A stretch of DNA of 57,416 nucleotides from Ruegeria atlantica (GCA_013032095.1 WQBJ01000023.1:1-57416), one strand, 5' to 3'; shown: positions 11,136 to 19,779, counted from the stretch's first letter. Translations and numbers: made by a program. The notes: generated by a model from the letters alone, not told the origin.

Positions 11136-12380
11136 ATGGTTGGAACTATATTATTCGCCCTTGGCTTGGTTGTCTCGCTTGGGATCGGTTTTGTCTATTT
11201 CCGGGATTTGGGCGACATCTCGCAGATGCTGTTGAAGGTGAAGCGTGAGAATATGGTGCGCTTTATCCGGCACGAATACCGCCTGATTGCCATTGGCCTC
11301 GGCGGGTTCGCTGTCGCAACGCTGGCACATTTCATACTAGGTGGCGGGCCCTTCTGGTTGTGGATAGTCTCGGCGTTACTGGTTCTGTTTCTCTATGGTT
11401 TTCCCTATGTCTGGGTCCATCTGGGCCTGCGCAACCAATTGAATGACGCGGCCTTCTTTCCCATCAGCGAAGCGCAAAAATACGTCGGCCCCACCGCGCC
11501 GGTCCTCGTGATCGACAATAACGGCCATGCCCGCGCGCACCCAGATGCGCAGATCATGCGCCCTCATTTGGCCGGAGATGTGGATGGGCTGGGCGGCGAA
11601 GACGTGGTGATGACCTATTGCGCGATGGCAAATCTCGGTCAAGGCTACATTCCCCGGGTCGAAGGCAAACGGCTGGACCTTGAGGTTCTGGCTCAGCACG
11701 GCAATAACCTAATCCTGCGCGACAATGAAACCGGCGAACCAATCCAGCACATTTATGGCTTCCGCGAGGCCGACCGCGATCCGAAACCGAACGGCCCCGC
11801 CTGCCCCCTGCGCCCCGAGGCGCAGATGAAACCCTGGCCGACTTACCGCATGACATTCCGTGGGTTCCAGAAGGCGTTCCCTGATGGTGAGGTCTTTCTG
11901 AACATGCCTTCCCCCAATCCCCTGTTGCGGCTTTTGGACATGGTGACCGAGATCACATTCGGCTGGGGGATCGGCCGCCAACATCAGGAAGATGCGCCAG
12001 TGATGGACAATATGGACCGTTCGGATGATCGGCTGCCAAACAAAACCTATGTCTGGGGGATCACCGTCGGCAACGATGCCGCCTGTTGGACGGATGATTT
12101 CGTCGTCGACAACGACTGGGTCGTCAACGCCACTGTAGGCGGGCGCGACGTCGTGGTCAGCCTGGACCCGAAATATGAAAGCCTCGGCGTCTGGTACAAT
12201 GACAGCGGCGCACCCGTAACGCGTTGCGATTTTTGGGGCATGTCAGATCAGGGCAAGTTGCAAAGGGTCGAGACCCTGCGTGCAGGCGTTTTCTGGCATG
12301 TATGGTCCGAGTTTTTTCCAGACACCGACATCAATCGCGTCGGCACTGGCATTGGGCAATCAGATGGCGTCGCTGCATGA
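11136..12380 (+). CDS. DUF3179 domain membrane protein
   Basis: About 414 residues. Three hydrophobic segments at the N terminus (TILFALGLVVSLGIGFVYF, LIAIGLGGFAVATLAHFIL, FWLWIVSALLVLFLYGF) precede a soluble DUF3179 domain, recognised by DVVMTYCAMANLGQGY and the VWGITVGNDAACW region. The domain's biochemical role is not established. The start ATG at 11136 has AGGAGG 5 bases upstream; the in-frame GTG at 11130 overlaps that site and is rejected. Its place directly after two sulfatases and before an outer-membrane barrel suggests an envelope role in the same process, which is inference. Confidence 0.8.
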   Translation: MVGTILFALGLVVSLGIGFVYFRDLGDISQMLLKVKRENMVRFIRHEYRLIAIGLGGFAVATLAHFILGGGPFWLWIVSALLVLFLYGFPYVWVHLGLRNQLNDAAFFPISEAQKYVGPTAPVLVIDNNGHARAHPDAQIMRPHLAGDVDGLGGEDVVMTYCAMANLGQGYIPRVEGKRLDLEVLAQHGNNLILRDNETGEPIQHIYGFREADRDPKPNGPACPLRPEAQMKPWPTYRMTFRGFQKAFPDGEVFLNMPSPNPLLRLLDMVTEITFGWGIGRQHQEDAPVMDNMDRSDDRLPNKTYVWGITVGNDAACWTDDFVVDNDWVVNATVGGRDVVVSLDPKYESLGVWYNDSGAPVTRCDFWGMSDQGKLQRVETLRAGVFWHVWSEFFPDTDINRVGTGIGQSDGVAA

Positions 12381-12423
12381 TCACTGTTTCAGCAGTAAAA
12401 GAGGATTAAAAGGAAGGGATAGG

Positions 12424-13176
12424 ATGGAACGCATACAAGGTATCAAACTAGGCGCGCTTGCAGCGGCTTTATTTGCATTCACGGCAACGTCGACCGCAGC
12501 GCAGGAATCCGGGTGGTCATACGAGGCCACCATCTATCTATTCATGCCCGAAACAGAGACCAAACTGGACACCCCTTTGGGCACGCTGGATGGCACATTG
12601 AGCTTTAAGGATGCGTTGGAAAATCTGGATTTTGCTTTCATGGGTACGCTGGCTGCAACGAACGGGCAATGGAGCGTGCTAGCCGATTACAACTATACCA
12701 ACCTCTCTTTCAGCAACACCACGTCAGGACCGTTAGCCGGAGAATTAGAAACATCTGTCAAAACACAATTCCTGACGGCGCTGTTGGGTTACCGGGTGCG
12801 CGACGATCAGTCTGTAGCGGTGGACTTGGCGGGTGGCTTCAGGTGGTACAGTACAGACACGGAATTCAGTCTGACGCCTAGCGGGCTACCCGAACGTACG
12901 AATGATGCTGACGCTAGTTGGGTCGATCCGGTCTTGGGTGTTCGCGCCCGGTTCGCCCTGTCGGACTCTTGGACCAGCACGGCCTACGTAGACTATGGAG
13001 GCTTCCGCAGTGGCAGCCAGACTTGGTCGGTTTTGCTGACGGCTGATTACGCCATCAACGAAAGATGGGTAATCCGTGGAGGATACCGTTACATCTCATT
13101 CGAGCACGATATTGACGGCAGTGATTACGAATTTGATCAGTCCGGCCCGCTGATTGGTGCCGCCTACAGGTTCTGA
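12424..13176 (+). CDS. Outer-membrane beta-barrel protein
   Basis: 250 residues with a signal peptide (LGALAAALFAFTATSTAA) and alternating amphipathic beta strands through to a C-terminal aromatic residue (GAAYRF), the usual signal for BAM insertion. Length and pattern fit a small barrel of about eight strands. The start at ATG 12424 is set by AGGAAGGGATAGG directly upstream; the longer frame from 12280 overlaps the DUF3179 gene and lacks an N-terminal signal peptide. It is the last gene of the sulfatase cluster and could be a channel or a structural protein; specificity cannot be read. Confidence 0.78.
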   Translation: MERIQGIKLGALAAALFAFTATSTAAQESGWSYEATIYLFMPETETKLDTPLGTLDGTLSFKDALENLDFAFMGTLAATNGQWSVLADYNYTNLSFSNTTSGPLAGELETSVKTQFLTALLGYRVRDDQSVAVDLAGGFRWYSTDTEFSLTPSGLPERTNDADASWVDPVLGVRARFALSDSWTSTAYVDYGGFRSGSQTWSVLLTADYAINERWVIRGGYRYISFEHDIDGSDYEFDQSGPLIGAAYRF

Positions 13177-13199
13177 AATTTCACGAGCAGTGTCGCGTC

Positions 13200-13712
13200 T
13201 TAGCCGTGGGCATGGCCGCGCTTGTTTGCGCTGACCGTCATGGTTTGCGCGTGGTAACCTGCTGCATTGTCAAGCCAGCCCAGAAAATCCAGCGTATTTT
13301 GCGTAATGCCAAGGCGCCCTTCTGGTACAGAAAGAAACCGTGCGATGGCCGGTAATTTCGCGCTGACTTCCAACAATATAATCGCGCTGCCAACCACAAT
13401 TGTTGCGCTGACAAGCGGTGACGACGCCAATTCATAGCTGTGCGTCGACGCAACCCAAAGTGCAAACCCTAACCGAGTTAAGGCGACCGCGTCGGTGATC
13501 CGCCGCAAACGCGGCAGAAAATAGGTTGTCAATGCGGCTGCGCCCATAACGGCTGCCATGTATATAAGACCGATTATGATCGGAACGGGTATTCCTCCTG
13601 GAGTAACGCCCATATGAGAGTACAAGGCCACGCCCGCCACAAACGACAAAACACCGATAAACGTCAGCCTGCGCCGTTCAAGGTAGACATGCCGAAATAT
13701 GGACTGCATCAA
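13200..13712 (-). CDS. Small four-helix membrane protein of unknown function
   Basis: 170 residues with about four transmembrane helices (LTFIGVLSFVAGVALY, IPVPIIIGLIYMAAVMGAAALTTYF, LTRLGFALWVAST, LVSATIVVGSAIILLEV) and a soluble tail ending NKRGHAHG, which is mildly His-rich. I do not recognise the family. It lies 175 bases downstream of the MbnP-like gene on the same strand, so it may be the last gene of that operon or have its own promoter. Confidence 0.6.
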   Translation of the reverse strand: MMQSIFRHVYLERRRLTFIGVLSFVAGVALYSHMGVTPGGIPVPIIIGLIYMAAVMGAAALTTYFLPRLRRITDAVALTRLGFALWVASTHSYELASSPLVSATIVVGSAIILLEVSAKLPAIARFLSVPEGRLGITQNTLDFLGWLDNAAGYHAQTMTVSANKRGHAHG

Positions 13713-13887
13713 TCAAATCCTCTCAGATGTGTTGAAAATGAACCTGAAAGATGAATTTGTGGTTGATCTGACAAAATATAGGCAGAAGTAAGACTTTGTT
13801 GAAAATCCGTGATCAGTGCACGATCACATGTGCTGAAATCACTCTTGCAAACGTGAAAATCGACGTTTCGCCATTTTATTAGGCACC

Positions 13888-14610
13888 TCAAAAAGCCGGG
13901 GCAATCATGGTCGCATAGTTGTTGGCCAACATCGCAGCATCTGAGCGGTTGAATTTGACCGAAGGCAGCGCCTGCATGTCGACCCGTGCGATGCCATCGA
14001 ATAATTTCGTTGGATCAACTGTCAGATGAATCTGGCCATTTGCTTCCGTTAGAACGTCTGCTGGAAGCGAAAACGCCACCTCTCGCGCATTTTCGGAGAA
14101 CCCAACATGATAGACCAGAGGTGAAACATCCTGGTCCACTTGCAACGCGCCTTCGAAGACCACGAATTTATAGCCGACCTCCCAGTTCCACGCCATCTGG
14201 CTGTTGGGATCGAGATCACCCCGCACGTCGATTGACTCATTCGCCGCCGGGTCCACACCGATCAGAAACCGGACTGTATCAATTGAGGTCAGAGGCACTT
14301 CGGGTAGAGTGATGGAATGCGTCTTGTCCGCATTGTCGAAGCGCAGCAGATGATAGCTCTCCGGTTCGGCAAAGGTTTGATCACCTTGCCCAAAAGACAG
14401 GTTACTCAGGTAGAACCTGAAATCGCGGACCCTGAATTGGCCCGTCCCACCCGGGTTGTCATAGACGAACTGATCGTAGACCAAAGGTTCGCCCTCCATT
14501 TCAGCATGAAAAGTGAGCGTGATCGGCATGGGTTTCTTCTGCCCCGGGTTCAGGACAACCCACCCGATGATCACGACCGCACCGGCTAGCATTCCAAGAA
14601 AAAATCGCAT
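13888..14610 (-). CDS. MbnP-family copper-binding protein
   Basis: 240 residues with an N-terminal hydrophobic anchor or signal (FLGMLAGAVVIIGWVVL). The MbnP pattern is recognisable: an early Ig-like strand (ITLTFHAEMEGEPLVYDQFVYDN), VRDFRFYLSNLSF, FLIGVDPAANES, GDLDPNSQMAWNWEVGYKF and VYHVGF. Family knowledge: MbnP binds copper after a tryptophan is oxidised to kynurenine by the partner di-haem protein MbnH. Trp141 and Trp143 in the MAWNW block are candidate sites here. Its ATG overlaps the stop of the di-haem gene in TGATG, so translation is coupled. No methanobactin precursor was seen nearby. Confidence 0.78.
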   Translation of the reverse strand: MRFFLGMLAGAVVIIGWVVLNPGQKKPMPITLTFHAEMEGEPLVYDQFVYDNPGGTGQFRVRDFRFYLSNLSFGQGDQTFAEPESYHLLRFDNADKTHSITLPEVPLTSIDTVRFLIGVDPAANESIDVRGDLDPNSQMAWNWEVGYKFVVFEGALQVDQDVSPLVYHVGFSENAREVAFSLPADVLTEANGQIHLTVDPTKLFDGIARVDMQALPSVKFNRSDAAMLANNYATMIAPAF

Positions 14611-15731
14611 CAGGAACCTCCATCAAACGGGCTGGAAAACAGGGGGTTGGTCAAAAACGCCTCGTCTGTCAGCGTGTGGAGAAAGGCAATAATGGCCTCC
14701 ATCTCTTCGCCTGTCATGCGCAGACCGACGGTGTCTTGCCCGGCCTCGGGTGCGTTATCGGCCTCAAGGATCAACGGACTAAGTGTGTCACTGACAACGA
14801 TGCCGTCATTGTAGTGCGCCATGACATCCTCAAGCGTTTCGAACCGACCATCATGCATGTAAGGCGCAGTGACGGCGATGTTTCGCAAGGTCGGCACTTT
14901 GAAGAACCCCTTATGCGCTGGGTTTCCGGTCACAGCCATCAGACCATCTGGCAGGGTTTCCTCTGGGTCCAGCCCATTGTTGGAAAATCCGTCCAGAGCA
15001 TCGCGGAACCCTGAAGTCAGGAACTGGCTGTGGCAATCAATGCAGTTTCCACCCCTTAGCGATATCTTGGTGTCTGGATGCGCCATGAACAACTTGCGTC
15101 CATGTTCCTCTTGCGCAGTCAGCCGGACCTCACCCCGCAGGTACTTGTCGTATTTCGAGTCTGACGAGATCAACATCCGCATGAACGTCGCCAGAGCATT
15201 GGCCATGTTCTCGGGCGTAACCGCTCCATAAGCCTGGAGGAACATTTTGCGATATGTAGCAGAGGCGCGAAGCTCGTCCACCAGAGCGTCGATGTCCTGC
15301 CCCATTTCGTCGGCGTGCTGGATAGGCATCAGTGCCTGGTCCTCGAGCGACGCCGCGCGGCCATCCCAAAAGAACCTCTCCTGCCCCCACAGCAGATTGG
15401 CAAGGCTCATCGAACTGAAATCTAACTCGCCTCCCGACAGGGACGGAGATTTCGCCCGCCCGTCAGTGAAGGCCAGCGCCTGCACGTGGCAGGTGGCGCA
15501 GGACACCTCGTTGTTTCCGGACAACATGGGATCATAGAACAGGTGTCGGCCCAGTGCGAAGGCTTCCTCGGTCAACGGGTTGTCGGGTGGAACTGCAAAG
15601 CGCCCGAACACAAAAGGTGCAGAGAAGTCGGCGATTGGCGTTGCAACTGGGCTTCGCGCCCGATCCCAAACCATCCACCCCATCGCCGCAACTCCGGCGG
15701 CGATGGCGAGGATCAAAACAACCCGAAGCAT
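14610..15731 (-). CDS. Di-haem cytochrome c peroxidase/MauG/MbnH-family protein
   Basis: 373 residues with an N-terminal membrane anchor (VVLILAIAAGVAAMGWMVW) and two CXXCH haem sites, Cys78-Ala-Thr-Cys81-His82 and Cys230-Ile-Asp-Cys233-His234. The C-terminal domain carries FKVPTLRNIAVTAPYMHDGRF, typical of the bacterial di-haem peroxidase/MauG superfamily. Because the next gene encodes an MbnP-like protein in an overlapping frame, the most likely role is oxidative maturation of that partner (MbnH-like). A plain H2O2-scavenging peroxidase is the alternative. It acts on the periplasmic side and follows the beta-propeller gene by 15 bases. Confidence 0.88.
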   Translation of the reverse strand: MLRVVLILAIAAGVAAMGWMVWDRARSPVATPIADFSAPFVFGRFAVPPDNPLTEEAFALGRHLFYDPMLSGNNEVSCATCHVQALAFTDGRAKSPSLSGGELDFSSMSLANLLWGQERFFWDGRAASLEDQALMPIQHADEMGQDIDALVDELRASATYRKMFLQAYGAVTPENMANALATFMRMLISSDSKYDKYLRGEVRLTAQEEHGRKLFMAHPDTKISLRGGNCIDCHSQFLTSGFRDALDGFSNNGLDPEETLPDGLMAVTGNPAHKGFFKVPTLRNIAVTAPYMHDGRFETLEDVMAHYNDGIVVSDTLSPLILEADNAPEAGQDTVGLRMTGEEMEAIIAFLHTLTDEAFLTNPLFSSPFDGGS

Positions 15732-15746
15732 GACGCCACCGGATCG

Positions 15747-17045
15747 TCAGTGGTGGTGGACAAAGCCAGAGCCAAACAGCCCTTCGAGGTTTTCTATCCC
15801 CTTGTTATAGCGATCCTTGATATTAACCGAGGCCAGACGCTCACCGGTTTCAAGATCGTGGACCGTAATCGTATGACTGTTCAGACCGGCGATGAAATCC
15901 ACATCTGTCGGGTCATCGTCCGCAGCATTGCCCAAATTCAGAAGGTTGTTCTGAATCGCAACCAGATCGCGCCCCGAAGCCGAGGTGAAAAAGATCATAT
16001 GATGTGCCCCCGGATCGGCGACGATATCCGGCCCGCTGGACACCAGTTCGGGCAAGGCCGCCAGCTCATAGCGTTTCACCACACCCGGCAGGGCATGTGA
16101 GATGAACAACTCATCCTCAGTCCCGTAAAATTCCAGCGGCACGGCTGTTTCATTGGCAACACCGCTATAGATTACCTCAGCCTCACCAAAGGTTTTTGAG
16201 TTGGCGTCATAGGGCACTTTCCAGGTCTCAAACCCAAACATCGTATTGGCCAGAATGGCGGGTTCGATCTCGGGATGCATGCCGGGTCGGGCAAACAGAA
16301 CCTCGACAGGCGACGACGGGAAGTTCAGAGGTTTTTCCTTCTCGACCAAGATATTCTCGATGGGCTCCAGCTCGTTCAGATCAATGATCGTCAGCACATT
16401 CCCGACCCCGGTTTTCAGATCCGGGTGCACCGTCGAGGTGACAACCATGCGGTCTTCAAAGGCGGAAATGCCGTGCGGATACATGATATAGGGCGCGCCC
16501 TCGCCAACCTGACTTTTGCGCGCTTCGATAATCTTAACGACTTCGTTGGTTTGGGTATCGAACACACCGACCGAGCCACCGTCATCTCCACCGGTCCCTC
16601 CAAGGAAGGTCACGAACATATATTCCTGACCGTTGGAATTTGCCCACATGATGTCTTCACCCACCATCTGCCCCTGAGTGTCTAAGCAGGTAAAGCCTGA
16701 AATCACGGGTGCGCCGCTGGCGTCTCGGGACAAGCCAACCTCAGCCAGACTACAGGATGGATCAAGCCCGGTGGAATAGAGCCGGCCATTCGGGCTGTAA
16801 TACAGGTGGTGTAGAGGATGTACCATCTCAGGCTGTTCAACTTCGCTGATGATTTCTCCAAACCGGTCAGATTCTGGGTCCAGTTCGATGATTGCAACGC
16901 TGTGACTTGTATCTAACGTCGGCAACCCGCGCAGCAGAACCATGCCCTGGCTTTCCTCACGGTCCTGAGACAGCGCAGGGGACAGGCCAGCTAGTACTAG
17001 GCCCGCTCCGATCAGGATGCTGTGTTTGAAATGATTGAAATGCAT
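15747..17045 (-). CDS. Exported SBP56/methanethiol-oxidase-like beta-propeller protein
   Basis: 432 residues with a signal peptide (ILIGAGLVLAGLSPALS, cleavage near residue 26) and repeated propeller blades. Several blocks recall the selenium-binding protein 56/methanethiol oxidase family: AIIELDPESDRFGEII, HPLHHLYYSPNGRLYSTGLD (His76, His79, His80), MYPHGISAFEDRMVVTS (His191) and DPGAHHM. The C terminus ends FVHHH, so histidines suitable for copper are plentiful. Similarity is distant and from memory; a generic lactonase/YncE-like propeller is the alternative. The AGGGGG ribosome-binding site before ATG 17045 is good. It heads the operon with the di-haem and MbnP-like genes. Confidence 0.62.
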   Translation of the reverse strand: MHFNHFKHSILIGAGLVLAGLSPALSQDREESQGMVLLRGLPTLDTSHSVAIIELDPESDRFGEIISEVEQPEMVHPLHHLYYSPNGRLYSTGLDPSCSLAEVGLSRDASGAPVISGFTCLDTQGQMVGEDIMWANSNGQEYMFVTFLGGTGGDDGGSVGVFDTQTNEVVKIIEARKSQVGEGAPYIMYPHGISAFEDRMVVTSTVHPDLKTGVGNVLTIIDLNELEPIENILVEKEKPLNFPSSPVEVLFARPGMHPEIEPAILANTMFGFETWKVPYDANSKTFGEAEVIYSGVANETAVPLEFYGTEDELFISHALPGVVKRYELAALPELVSSGPDIVADPGAHHMIFFTSASGRDLVAIQNNLLNLGNAADDDPTDVDFIAGLNSHTITVHDLETGERLASVNIKDRYNKGIENLEGLFGSGFVHHH

Positions 17046-17162
17046 GACTACCCCCTTTTGATGCAGTTTCGAAACAGTTCAGAGTGGGATGCGCCTTACC
17101 TAACGTCATACCATATCTTTGGATTTGCACCAAATTTTAAGGGGCACGCGAATGCGTGTTTG

Positions 17163-18263
17163 TCAGGGTTTCAGATCACCGATGGAGGTCACTCCAATCT
17201 GGGCCATTGCGATACTGAACTCATCACTCAAAACATCCCAGAGCTGCCGCAGACCCGCTTCACCCGCAGCAGCCATGGCAAATTGTACGACGCGGCCAAA
17301 AAACACAAAGTCCGCGCCCGCGATCAGCGCTTTGACGGCGTCTTCGCCCGACCGCAACCCGCTATCGTAAAACACCGGGTAGTCATCACCCACCACAGCC
17401 CGGATTTGCTGCAAGGCCTCAAAGGCTGCCGGTGCACTGTCCAACTGACGCGCCCCGTGGCTTGAGACCTGAACAGCATCTGCCCCAGCTGCTTTCACAG
17501 CCAAGGCGTCCTCGGGATCGAGAACGCCTTTGACGACCAGTTTCCCACCCCACTGATCCCGCAGCCGGGCGAGCGTTTTCCACGTCGCCTTGGCCCGGCT
17601 TTCAGTGCGGTCGAAATCGTAACCGTCCATCAGAAAGTTGGCCATCTGAGGTTTTCCGGCCAGAACCGTCGCCAACGACCATCGTGGATGCAGGGCAAAG
17701 TCGATGAACTGGCGCGGGCCGATGCGGAAAGGCATCTTGAACCCGTGACGCAGTTCGCGCGGGCGGCGGCCAACCTCGGGGACATCCACCGTCAGAACCA
17801 GCGTTTTATATCCCGCAGCACGCGCGCGCTCGACCAGCTTAAAGGTGCCCTCCCCGTTCCCGCTGAAATAAAGCTGAAACCATGCGTTTCCTTCGGCGAC
17901 CTCAATCACCTCTTCCATCGGAGTCGAAGCCACCGTCGACACGCCGAGCGGCACCTCGTAGCGCGCCGCCAAACGCGCCAACATCAAATCGGCCCCGGGC
18001 GCGGATAGGTTGCACATGCCCATCGGTGCGATGCCAAAGGAACGTTGCGCCGGTTTGCCGAACAATGTGGTCGCGAGGGACCGCTCACTCACATCTCGCA
18101 ACACGCGTGGGCGCAGGGTCATTGCGTCCAACGCGACGCGGTTACGGGCGGCTCCGACCTCGGCCCCCGCAGCACCGTCGATATAGTCGAACACCATCCA
18201 CGGCAGACGCCGCCGCGCAAGACGGCGGGCATCCTCGGCGCTGTGGATGGCGCTGGCTGGCAT
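17163..18263 (-). CDS. slcD: FMN-dependent alpha-hydroxy-acid dehydrogenase, candidate sulfolactate dehydrogenase
   Basis: 366 residues of the lactate dehydrogenase/glycolate oxidase flavoprotein family. Visible are the early PWMVFDYIDGAAG, the FMN-binding Lys245 (LVVKGVLD), the catalytic His269 and Arg272 in SSHGARQLD, and the late FYDSGLRSGEDAVKAL and FFGRVVQFA. The start codon overlaps the comE stop (TGATG), tying it to sulfopyruvate decarboxylase, so oxidation of sulfolactate to sulfopyruvate (the SlcD step) is the natural inference. The family also covers lactate, glycolate and mandelate enzymes. It is the last gene of the sulfonate operon. Confidence 0.75.
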   Translation of the reverse strand: MPASAIHSAEDARRLARRRLPWMVFDYIDGAAGAEVGAARNRVALDAMTLRPRVLRDVSERSLATTLFGKPAQRSFGIAPMGMCNLSAPGADLMLARLAARYEVPLGVSTVASTPMEEVIEVAEGNAWFQLYFSGNGEGTFKLVERARAAGYKTLVLTVDVPEVGRRPRELRHGFKMPFRIGPRQFIDFALHPRWSLATVLAGKPQMANFLMDGYDFDRTESRAKATWKTLARLRDQWGGKLVVKGVLDPEDALAVKAAGADAVQVSSHGARQLDSAPAAFEALQQIRAVVGDDYPVFYDSGLRSGEDAVKALIAGADFVFFGRVVQFAMAAAGEAGLRQLWDVLSDEFSIAMAQIGVTSIGDLKP

Positions 18264-18817
18264 CAGGCCTGAACGGCCTTCATGAAGCGGTCGCGGATCA
18301 CCACCGGGTCCATCGTGATCGGCGGCATCTTGGCATTACCGCTTTCACATTTGCTGACGATGATGGTCATCTGCTTGGCGTCCAGTGCCTCTTGCAGAAC
18401 CTGGCCGGTGTCCTCGGCAGCGCATTCGATGACGCGCTCGCAGCCTGCAGCCTCGGCCATTTTCGCCAACGATGTTTTCTGACCCGCATAGGTCGGCTGA
18501 TCCCCGGTAGAGCCATAAGACCCATTGTCCACGATCAGCAGAATATAGTTGTCCGCCACATTGTTGGCGATGGTCGGCAGCGTCCCCAGGTTGGTCAGAA
18601 CCGAGCCGTCCCCGTCAATCACGATCACCGGTTTCGGCTGCGACAGCGCCAGCCCGAGGCCAATAGACGAGGCCAGACCCATCGTGCCCAACATGTAGAA
18701 ATTGGTGGGTTGGTCGTCGATGGCGTGCAGTTCCTGGCTGGGGATGCCGATATTGCAGACAACCAGTTGGTCCCGCAGGATCGGGGCGATTTCTTTCAAA
18801 ATTTCAGAACGGATCAT
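18263..18817 (-). CDS. comE: Sulfopyruvate decarboxylase, beta subunit
   Basis: 184 residues forming the TPP/Mg-binding half of sulfopyruvate decarboxylase, which converts 3-sulfopyruvate to sulfoacetaldehyde and CO2. The TPP motif begins IDGDGSVLTNLGTL (Gly-Asp-Gly at 69-71) and continues to VDNGSYGSTG. The ORF is open further upstream, but ATG 18817 (MIRSEILKE) is chosen because it overlaps the comD stop in ATGA, the usual coupled arrangement for the two subunits, and gives the family's normal length. The paralogous phosphonopyruvate decarboxylase is the main alternative, but the neighbourhood favours a sulfonate substrate. Confidence 0.87.
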   Translation of the reverse strand: MIRSEILKEIAPILRDQLVVCNIGIPSQELHAIDDQPTNFYMLGTMGLASSIGLGLALSQPKPVIVIDGDGSVLTNLGTLPTIANNVADNYILLIVDNGSYGSTGDQPTYAGQKTSLAKMAEAAGCERVIECAAEDTGQVLQEALDAKQMTIIVSKCESGNAKMPPITMDPVVIRDRFMKAVQA

Positions 18818-19320
18818 TGGTCGCCGTAGCCTCCCCAGAAATTGGCGTCGGTCAGGATGGCGACCGGCTTGTTGCACATGAAGGTGTATTTCAGGATCGC
18901 ATCCAGTTCTTCGACATCCGCCAGATGGTGGAAGTGGTAGGTCGGGATATTCAGTTGCGCCAGCAATGCCTTGGTGTGCACCGCCATCTCCACCTGACAG
19001 GCGATGGGCTCTCGCAACTCTCCGCGATAGGAAATCAACATGGGCAGTGGCATGCGGTAATATTGTATCAGCGTTGCCAGCGTGTTGATGGTTACGCCAA
19101 TGGCCGTGTTCTGCATGATAATCGCCGGGCGCTTACCGCCCATCCACGCACCTGCGCACAGGCCCATGCCCTCGTCCTCCTTGTTCGAGGGGATGTGATA
19201 GATGCCATCACGCTGGTCGATTTCATCTATGACTCCGGCCAATTGCTTACACGGCACGGTGGTTACAAACGAAATATCGTTTGCGACCAGATCGTCAGTG
19301 ATCTTCTTGTCTATGTTCAT
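18814..19320 (-). CDS. comD: Sulfopyruvate decarboxylase, alpha subunit
   Basis: 168 residues forming the TPP pyrimidine-binding half of the heteromeric decarboxylase. The conserved block PSNKEDEGMGLCAGAWMGGKRPAIIMQN contains the glutamate (Glu48 or Glu50) that activates TPP in this family, followed by LISYRGELREP. It is only functional together with ComE, whose start overlaps its stop by 4 bases. It lies 48 bases after the universal stress protein gene in the same operon. Confidence 0.87.
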   Translation of the reverse strand: MNIDKKITDDLVANDISFVTTVPCKQLAGVIDEIDQRDGIYHIPSNKEDEGMGLCAGAWMGGKRPAIIMQNTAIGVTINTLATLIQYYRMPLPMLISYRGELREPIACQVEMAVHTKALLAQLNIPTYHFHHLADVEELDAILKYTFMCNKPVAILTDANFWGGYGDQ

Positions 19321-19368
19321 ATCCGGTCTGTCAGTCCTGTTTGGGGCGCCTTGGGCGCGATTGACGGG

Positions 19369-19779
19369 TTAAATCCTACGATGAACATGCACCGCGCATC
19401 CGGCATGGCGAACGACCCGCGATGCGGTCGAGCCAAGGAAATAGTCGCTGAGACCCGGCTTGTGCGAGCCGATGACGATGCAGTCAAAGTCGTTGCCATT
19501 GGCGTAGTCAATTATGGTCCGGGCGGTATGCCCTTTGACGATCTCGGGTGTGACGCCCTCCAGCCCCTCGGTTTTTTCCCGAAGAAGCATATTGGCTGCA
19601 CGAAAACCCTCGGCGACCATATCCTTGTCCAGATAGGCACTGACCGAGCCCTGAGGCATCTCATAAACGTGCAGCGCCACGATTTCGCCGTCTGCCGCAG
19701 ATAGGGCGCGCGCCACCTCGAGCGTGTGCTTCGAAATGCCGTGATCAAGCGCCATTGGAACAAGAATTTTCTTATACAT
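19369..19779 (-). CDS. Universal stress protein (UspA family)
   Basis: 136 residues with the Usp fold: KILVPMALDHGISKHTLEVARAL at the N terminus and the ATP-binding-type loop VIGSHKPGLSDYFLGSTASRVVRHAGCAV at the C terminus (G-2X-G-9X-G(S/T)-like). ATG 19779 is chosen because GGAGGG precedes it by 4-5 bases; the frame is open 11 codons further. Usp proteins are often encoded beside TRAP transporters and can regulate them, as with TeaD of the ectoine system. Here it sits inside the sulfonate operon between the zinc dehydrogenase and comD. Confidence 0.88.
   Translation of the reverse strand: MYKKILVPMALDHGISKHTLEVARALSAADGEIVALHVYEMPQGSVSAYLDKDMVAEGFRAANMLLREKTEGLEGVTPEIVKGHTARTIIDYANGNDFDCIVIGSHKPGLSDYFLGSTASRVVRHAGCAVHVHRRI

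Noticed and set aside
13888..15731. Methanobactin biosynthesis locus
   Set aside because: MbnP/MbnH-like pair is present, but no mbnB/mbnC or precursor peptide was seen; the pair also occurs independently of methanobactin.
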